Source of the DNA: CAJXYS01 sp913063035
GTDB taxonomy: Bacteria > Pseudomonadota > Alphaproteobacteria > Rhodobacterales > Rhodobacteraceae
Assembly: GCF_050586465.1 (NCBI RefSeq)
Contig: NZ_JBOCEG010000007.1
Span: 161,092 to 225,091 of the forward strand
Length of the DNA: 64,000 nt
Reading direction: 5' to 3'
Shown here: one piece after another, positions 60,637 to 64,000 of the stretch
Numbering within the stretch: position 1 is the first letter of the stretch
Layout of the letters: each line of letters starts with the position of its first letter
The notes under the pieces: generated by a model
What the model was told of the DNA's origin: nothing
Databases searched by the model: none
What the model saw: only the letters and a program-made list of their open reading frames with translations
Position numbers and translations under genes: made by a program

Positions 60637-61359
60637 TTGAACGAGGCAAGCATGCAGAAAGCTCAGGGGAGTGCCCCCGGAATCGCCCCAGAGCAAGGCG
60701 AAACGCTGGCGCAAGCTGCCTATCGCACATTGCGAGTCGACATTATTTGCGGCCGTCGTCCGCCGGGCGAGCGCCTGCGCATCGAGCGGCTCAAGACCAT
60801 CTATGGAATTGGCCCGACGCCGCTCCGCGAGGCGCTGCAGAAATTGTCGATGGACGGGCTGGTTCTTGTCGAAGGCAATCGCGGTTTCACGGTCGCGCCG
60901 CTCGACCCTGACGAATTTCTCGACCTGAACACGGCTCGCACCGCCGTGGAAAAAGAAGCGCTTCGCCTCTCCATCGCTCGTGGCGATGACGACTGGGAAG
61001 CCCGCGTCGTGGCGGCGAGCTACCTGATGGCCAAGGAAGACGCGGCCCTGGATGGCGCAAGCTACGTCCCGGACAGCTGGGAGAAAGCCAACTCCGCCTT
61101 CCACAGCACGCTGGTTTCGGCATGCGGATCATCCTGGCTGTTGCGGACCAGGGCCGGCCTCCATGATCTTTGTGAGCGCTACCGACGCGCTGCCGTATAC
61201 CAGAAGCTCGGCAAGCGCGACCTCGGCGCTGAGCACAGCGAGATCGAAAAGGCGGTGCTGGACCGCGACGCGGAGCGCGCCTGTGCCCTGACCGAGAAAC
61301 ACTTCGCCCTCACGGCCGAGACACTGGTGACCGCTACGGCGGAGCTTGGCGCCAAATGA
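60637..61359 (+). CDS. GntR-family regulator (FCD subfamily)
   Basis: 240 residues from TTG 60637, which has AAGGAG 8 nt upstream; GTG 60595 and ATG 60652 are alternatives. N-terminal winged helix: TLAQAAYRTLRVDIICGRRPPGERLRIERL and the IGPTPLREALQKLSMDGLV recognition region. The C-terminal FCD domain (about 90-225) binds an organic acid and metal; HSTLVSAC and HSEIEKAV carry the usual histidines. It is divergent from the FAH/tct genes and likely represses them until substrate is present. Confidence 0.88.
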   Translation: MNEASMQKAQGSAPGIAPEQGETLAQAAYRTLRVDIICGRRPPGERLRIERLKTIYGIGPTPLREALQKLSMDGLVLVEGNRGFTVAPLDPDEFLDLNTARTAVEKEALRLSIARGDDDWEARVVAASYLMAKEDAALDGASYVPDSWEKANSAFHSTLVSACGSSWLLRTRAGLHDLCERYRRAAVYQKLGKRDLGAEHSEIEKAVLDRDAERACALTEKHFALTAETLVTATAELGAK

Positions 61360-62102
61360 CACCTGACATCTGGTTGTTTCTCGGCGCGGGTCTGGTTGGC
61401 GGGCTCGTGAACGCCGCCGCGGGTGGTGCCAAGCTCTTCGTTTTTCCCCTCCTCCTCGCGACCGGGCTGCCCCCGATCGCTGCCAACGCCACCGGAACCG
61501 TCGCCGTCTGGCCCGCGCAACTCCCGGCCGCATGGGTCTATCGCAGGGAACTCGTGGCGCATGGCCGAAGACTGGTCCGACAGATGCTCCCTGCGCTGGC
61601 AGGGGCCCTGATTGGCGCACTCCTCCTGATCGGCTCACCCGAGGGCACCTTCCTCGCGATTATCCCGGTGCTTCTCCTCCTTGCAGTCACTGCCATTCTT
61701 CTCGGCCCCAAGCTGGCGGACCTGATGCGCCGCACGTTCCCGGGCAAGAGGCTCGAGACAGCCGCGGGGGTCTTGCTCTTCTTCTGCGGCCTTTACGGTG
61801 GCTACTTCGGTGCAGGCCTGGGGTTCATGCTGTTGGCGGTTCTCTCCGCGGCAGGCGACGACACGCTGGGGCGCGCAAACGCCGCGAAGAACCTGTTCGC
61901 TTTCGGCCTGAACACAGTCGCGGTGGTTCCGCTTGCCCTATCTGGCCTTGTCGACTGGATCGCGGCGGCGGGGGTCGTGGCGGGCGGCCTCGCCGGAGGC
62001 TATCTTGGCGCCCATATTACCCGCCACCTGCCGGAACGCCTGATGCGAGTTGGGGTCGCCGGACTTGGCCTCGTTCTCACGCTTTCTTTCCTATTCCGTT
62101 GA
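61356..62102 (+). CDS. TauE/SafE (TSUP) family permease
   Basis: 248 residues, seven or eight helices. The two TSUP repeats show GAGLVGGLVNAAAGGAKLFVFPLLL and GLYGGYFGAGLGFMLLAVLS. The family exports or imports sulfonates, sulfite and some carboxylates. It overlaps the GntR stop by 4 bp (ATGA) and is 11 bp before the second FAH gene, so it is in one operon with both. Confidence 0.85.
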   Translation: MTPDIWLFLGAGLVGGLVNAAAGGAKLFVFPLLLATGLPPIAANATGTVAVWPAQLPAAWVYRRELVAHGRRLVRQMLPALAGALIGALLLIGSPEGTFLAIIPVLLLLAVTAILLGPKLADLMRRTFPGKRLETAAGVLLFFCGLYGGYFGAGLGFMLLAVLSAAGDDTLGRANAAKNLFAFGLNTVAVVPLALSGLVDWIAAAGVVAGGLAGGYLGAHITRHLPERLMRVGVAGLGLVLTLSFLFR

Positions 62103-62113
62103 GGAGAAGACCT

Positions 62114-63061
62114 ATGCGGATATGCACGTTCTTGGAAAACGGTCGCCATCGCCTGGGCCTTGTTGATGGCGACACGCTACTCGACGCGCTGGCGGCCGGA
62201 GGTTCTACCGAGATCTTTGCGGATACGGTTGCCTTCATCACCGCGGGCGACGACGGCATCGCGGCCGCGAAGCAGCTTCTCGCTGACGGAGAGGATGCTG
62301 CCCGCCGGCCTTTCGCCGAATGCAAGCTTGGTGCGCCGGTTCTTCCCTCGACCGTTCTTTGCTCGGGCTCGAATTATCGTAGTCACAACGCCGAAAAGGC
62401 GAACACACCCCTCAGCGGCAAGGAACCGGAATTCTTCATCAAGACTGCGGACTGCGTGATTGGCCCCGAGGAGCCGATAATCCATGACCCCGCGCTCAGC
62501 CAGAAGCTCGATTGCGAAACGGAACTGGCGGTGGTGATCGGCAAACCGGGCCGTCACATTCCCGTCGACCGGGCGATGGAGCATGTCTTCGGGTATACCG
62601 TGGCGAACGATGTCACGGCGCGTGACAGACAGGTTCGCCGCTCGCCTGAAGGCCTGACCTGGTACGAGCTTGGTCGTGGTAAGGCCTTTGATTCAAGCTT
62701 GCCTCTTGGGCCCGTGATCGTCACGGCAGAAGAAATCCCGGACCCGCAGGCCCTGAACCTCTCGACCCGGATTAACGGCGAGCTTCGTCAAAGCGCCTCA
62801 ACCGCCGACATGATTTGGAACTGCGCCGAGCTCATACATTTCTTCTCGATCAACTTCACGCTGCGCCCCGGCATGTTGATCTTGACCGGCACCCCAGCGG
62901 GCACAGCATGGTCAGTAGATGCCGATCTTGGTGGCACGTGGAAGCCCGAGGGCGCGCTGGTTCCGGCAACGCGCTATTGTCTGCCTGGTGATATCGTGGA
63001 GAGCACGATCGATCAGATCGGCACCTTGAAAAATCCCGTTTCAGCGGCTCGGAATCGGTGA
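62114..63061 (+). CDS. Fumarylacetoacetate hydrolase (FAH) family enzyme 2
   Basis: 315 residues from ATG 62114 with GAGGAGA upstream. N-terminal MRICTFLENGRHRLGLVDGD subdomain, then FAH domain from LCSGSNYRSHNAEK with CETELAVVIGK, LPLGPVIVTAEEI and ILTGTPAGTAW. Differs clearly from FAH-1 in the substrate-side loops. Two different FAH proteins with a carboxylate transporter suggest a two-step degradation pathway. It is the last gene of the plus-strand operon; phosphate-gene debris follows. Confidence 0.87.
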   Translation: MRICTFLENGRHRLGLVDGDTLLDALAAGGSTEIFADTVAFITAGDDGIAAAKQLLADGEDAARRPFAECKLGAPVLPSTVLCSGSNYRSHNAEKANTPLSGKEPEFFIKTADCVIGPEEPIIHDPALSQKLDCETELAVVIGKPGRHIPVDRAMEHVFGYTVANDVTARDRQVRRSPEGLTWYELGRGKAFDSSLPLGPVIVTAEEIPDPQALNLSTRINGELRQSASTADMIWNCAELIHFFSINFTLRPGMLILTGTPAGTAWSVDADLGGTWKPEGALVPATRYCLPGDIVESTIDQIGTLKNPVSAARNR

Positions 63062-63097
63062 GAAGCCCCCTGCCCGCCTCAGGCAGGATTTCTCTGA

Positions 63098-63423
63098 CTG
63101 GGCCAAGCAGGCCGAGCATACGCGAGCCTCAACGATGCGATCCTCGCCGGAAGCGTCACCGATAAAGCTGCGATACCGCTCTGGGTCATGGCCGTGGGGG
63201 CCATCGGAATTTCGCTCGGGCTTGCTCTTTACGGCCCCAAGCTGATCCGCACGGTCGGCAGCGAGATCACCGAGCTCGACAAGATGCGCACCTATTGCAT
63301 CGCGATGGCTGCCGCGATCACGGTGATTATTGCCTCGCAACTCGGCCTGCCGGTCAGCTCGACGCATATCGCCGTCGGTGGCGTGTTCGGCGTCGGTTTC
63401 CTGCGCGAGTACATCAAGGCGAT
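63098..63423 (+). pseudogene. C-terminal remnant of an inorganic phosphate transporter (PiT)
   Basis: A frame after the TGA at 63095 reads ...LNDAILAGSVTDKAAIPLWVMAV, IGISLGLALYGPKLIRTVGSEI and ITVIIASQLGLPVSSTHIAVGG, the well-known C-terminal part of PiT (PF01384) with the PVSSTHIAVGGVFGVGF motif. The N-terminal half and start are missing, and after EYIKA (about 63420) the frame ends out of phase at 63466. It is a truncated, non-functional gene. Confidence 0.8.
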
Positions 63424-63741
63424 GCCACGGCGCAGATCATTACCCGGCTCCACGGCGAGGTGGTGACGGCCATGTCCGGCGCCATCGCCGCCCTCGAGAC
63501 CCGTGACCGCAAGCGTGCCGCCGAGGTCCGTGCAATGAAATCAAGGGTCGCCAGGATCCTAAGGGAAATCGCCGCGCATCAGGTGGCCCGCCTGCAGACC
63601 TCTGAACCGCAGAGGCTGCCGGCCTACACCCGCGAAATCGAGCTGACCGAGGCGCTCGACGATATCTTCAGAACGATCCGTCGCATCGCGCGAACCGAAA
63701 AGACCATCCTTCAACGACGCAATGCCATGCGGGATGTTTAG
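63424..63741 (+). pseudogene. PhoU-like C-terminal fragment of a Na/Pi cotransporter
   Basis: Another frame reads GDATAQIITRLHGEVVTAMS, IAALETRDRKRAAEVRAMKS, HQVARLQTSEPQRLPAY and ALDDIFRTIRRIARTEKTI, a helical PhoU-like tail as in NptA/YjbB-type Na/Pi cotransporters. There is no start codon or membrane part of its own. It is joined to the PiT fragment within a few bases, making a chimera of two phosphate transporters. Confidence 0.6.
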
Positions 63742-63787
63742 CCGTGGTATGAACCTTTGAGCATACCCCACACTCTGGCACCCCATC

Positions 63788-64000
63788 TCACTCGGGCAGA
63801 CGTGCAGGGTTACTTGCGAGAGGTCCGGGCAAATCGAAATGCTTCTCGGCCTCTTCGAGAACGGCCGCGTCAAGATTTGGCGGCGCGAGGTCAACACTGG
63901 CCGACAGCCGCTCGACGATCTCATGCATCGCGGCAATCCGCGCGTATTTCTTGTTGTTGGCCGGCAGGACACACCAAGGCGCGTGTGCGGTGGAGGTGCG
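63788..64000 (-). CDS. ppk2: PPK2-type polyphosphate kinase, C-terminal part (runs off window)
   Basis: On the minus strand the frame ending with TGA 63788-63790 encodes RTSTAHAPWCVLPANNKKYA followed by RIAAMHEIVERLSA and EEAEKHFDLP. TAHAPW and the VLPANNKKYARIA region are the conserved C-terminal end of polyphosphate kinase 2 family proteins. These use polyphosphate to phosphorylate nucleotides. Only 70 residues are visible; the start lies beyond 64000. Its neighbour being phosphate-transport debris fits a former phosphate locus. Confidence 0.82.
   Translation of the reverse strand, partial: RTSTAHAPWCVLPANNKKYARIAAMHEIVERLSASVDLAPPNLDAAVLEEAEKHFDLPGPLASNPARLPE

Noticed and set aside
1..64000. 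CRISPR arrays, rRNA or tRNA genes
   Set aside because: No regularly spaced repeats or RNA gene signatures were seen on either strand.

Overview
The window is high-GC DNA (strong G/C bias at third codon positions) from an alphaproteobacterium, most probably a Rhodobacterales (Roseobacter/Rhodobacter-type) bacterium. The evidence is the formate dehydrogenase cluster with DUF3305/DUF3306/TorD and the DUF6494-Mrp-ligase-like-DUF6505 operon, a typical PotABCD-type transporter linked to a dimethylglycine-dehydrogenase-like enzyme, a BTLCP protease and the codon style. No tRNA, rRNA, CRISPR array or complete insertion sequence was seen. All assignments are by reading motifs; no database search was run.

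Layout. (1) 1-11.4 kb: extracellular polysaccharide genes. A GH18-like/NodB/GT2 fusion faces a DUF3131 protein across a divergent promoter, followed by two glycosyltransferases, a transglutaminase-like protease, an SLC13 permease and a second polysaccharide deacetylase. (2) 11.5-17.1 kb: EamA transporter, glutamate dehydrogenase, an M1-like metalloprotease, a candidate small RNA, a winged-helix regulator and a membrane protein. (3) 17.1-31.2 kb: a respiratory, periplasm-facing Mo/W formate dehydrogenase (alpha, beta, gamma) with its accessory genes on both strands: Mrp Fe-S carrier, multi-[4Fe-4S] protein, TorD chaperone, DUF proteins, cytochromes including a WD40-cytochrome c fusion, and tiny peptides. 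(4) 31.3-32.7 kb: Tat-exported multicopper oxidase. (5) 32.8-39.4 kb: a complete nine-gene N-ATPase operon (atpDCQRBEFAG) whose c subunit has residues of a Na+ site. It is followed by a strong promoter and two or three paralogous tiny membrane-protein genes (39.6-40.5 kb).

(6) 40.7-46.8 kb: mannose-1-phosphate guanylyltransferase/isomerase, an M20-type amidohydrolase whose reading frame seems to need an ATT start, a tandem universal stress protein and a CPA2 antiporter. (7) 47.2-55.4 kb: one six-gene operon for uptake and oxidation of an unidentified methylated amine or polyamine-like compound, divergent from a LuxR-type regulator. (8) 55.4-63.1 kb: a less GC-rich, probably acquired block: OsmC, a TctA-TctB fusion with TctC, two fumarylacetoacetate-hydrolase-family enzymes, a GntR/FCD regulator and a TauE/SafE permease. 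It reads as a catabolic module for a carboxylate. (9) 63.1-64 kb: scarred phosphate genes, namely a PiT fragment joined out of frame to a PhoU-like Na/Pi-cotransporter tail, then the 3' end of a PPK2-type kinase running off the window.

Most convincing points for follow-up: the N-ATPase with its downstream small-membrane-protein array, the candidate sRNA at 15.95-16.07 kb, the ATT-start amidohydrolase, the degenerate GH18 in the trifunctional fusion, the terminator-like stem between tctC and tctAB, and the chimeric phosphate-transporter remnant.
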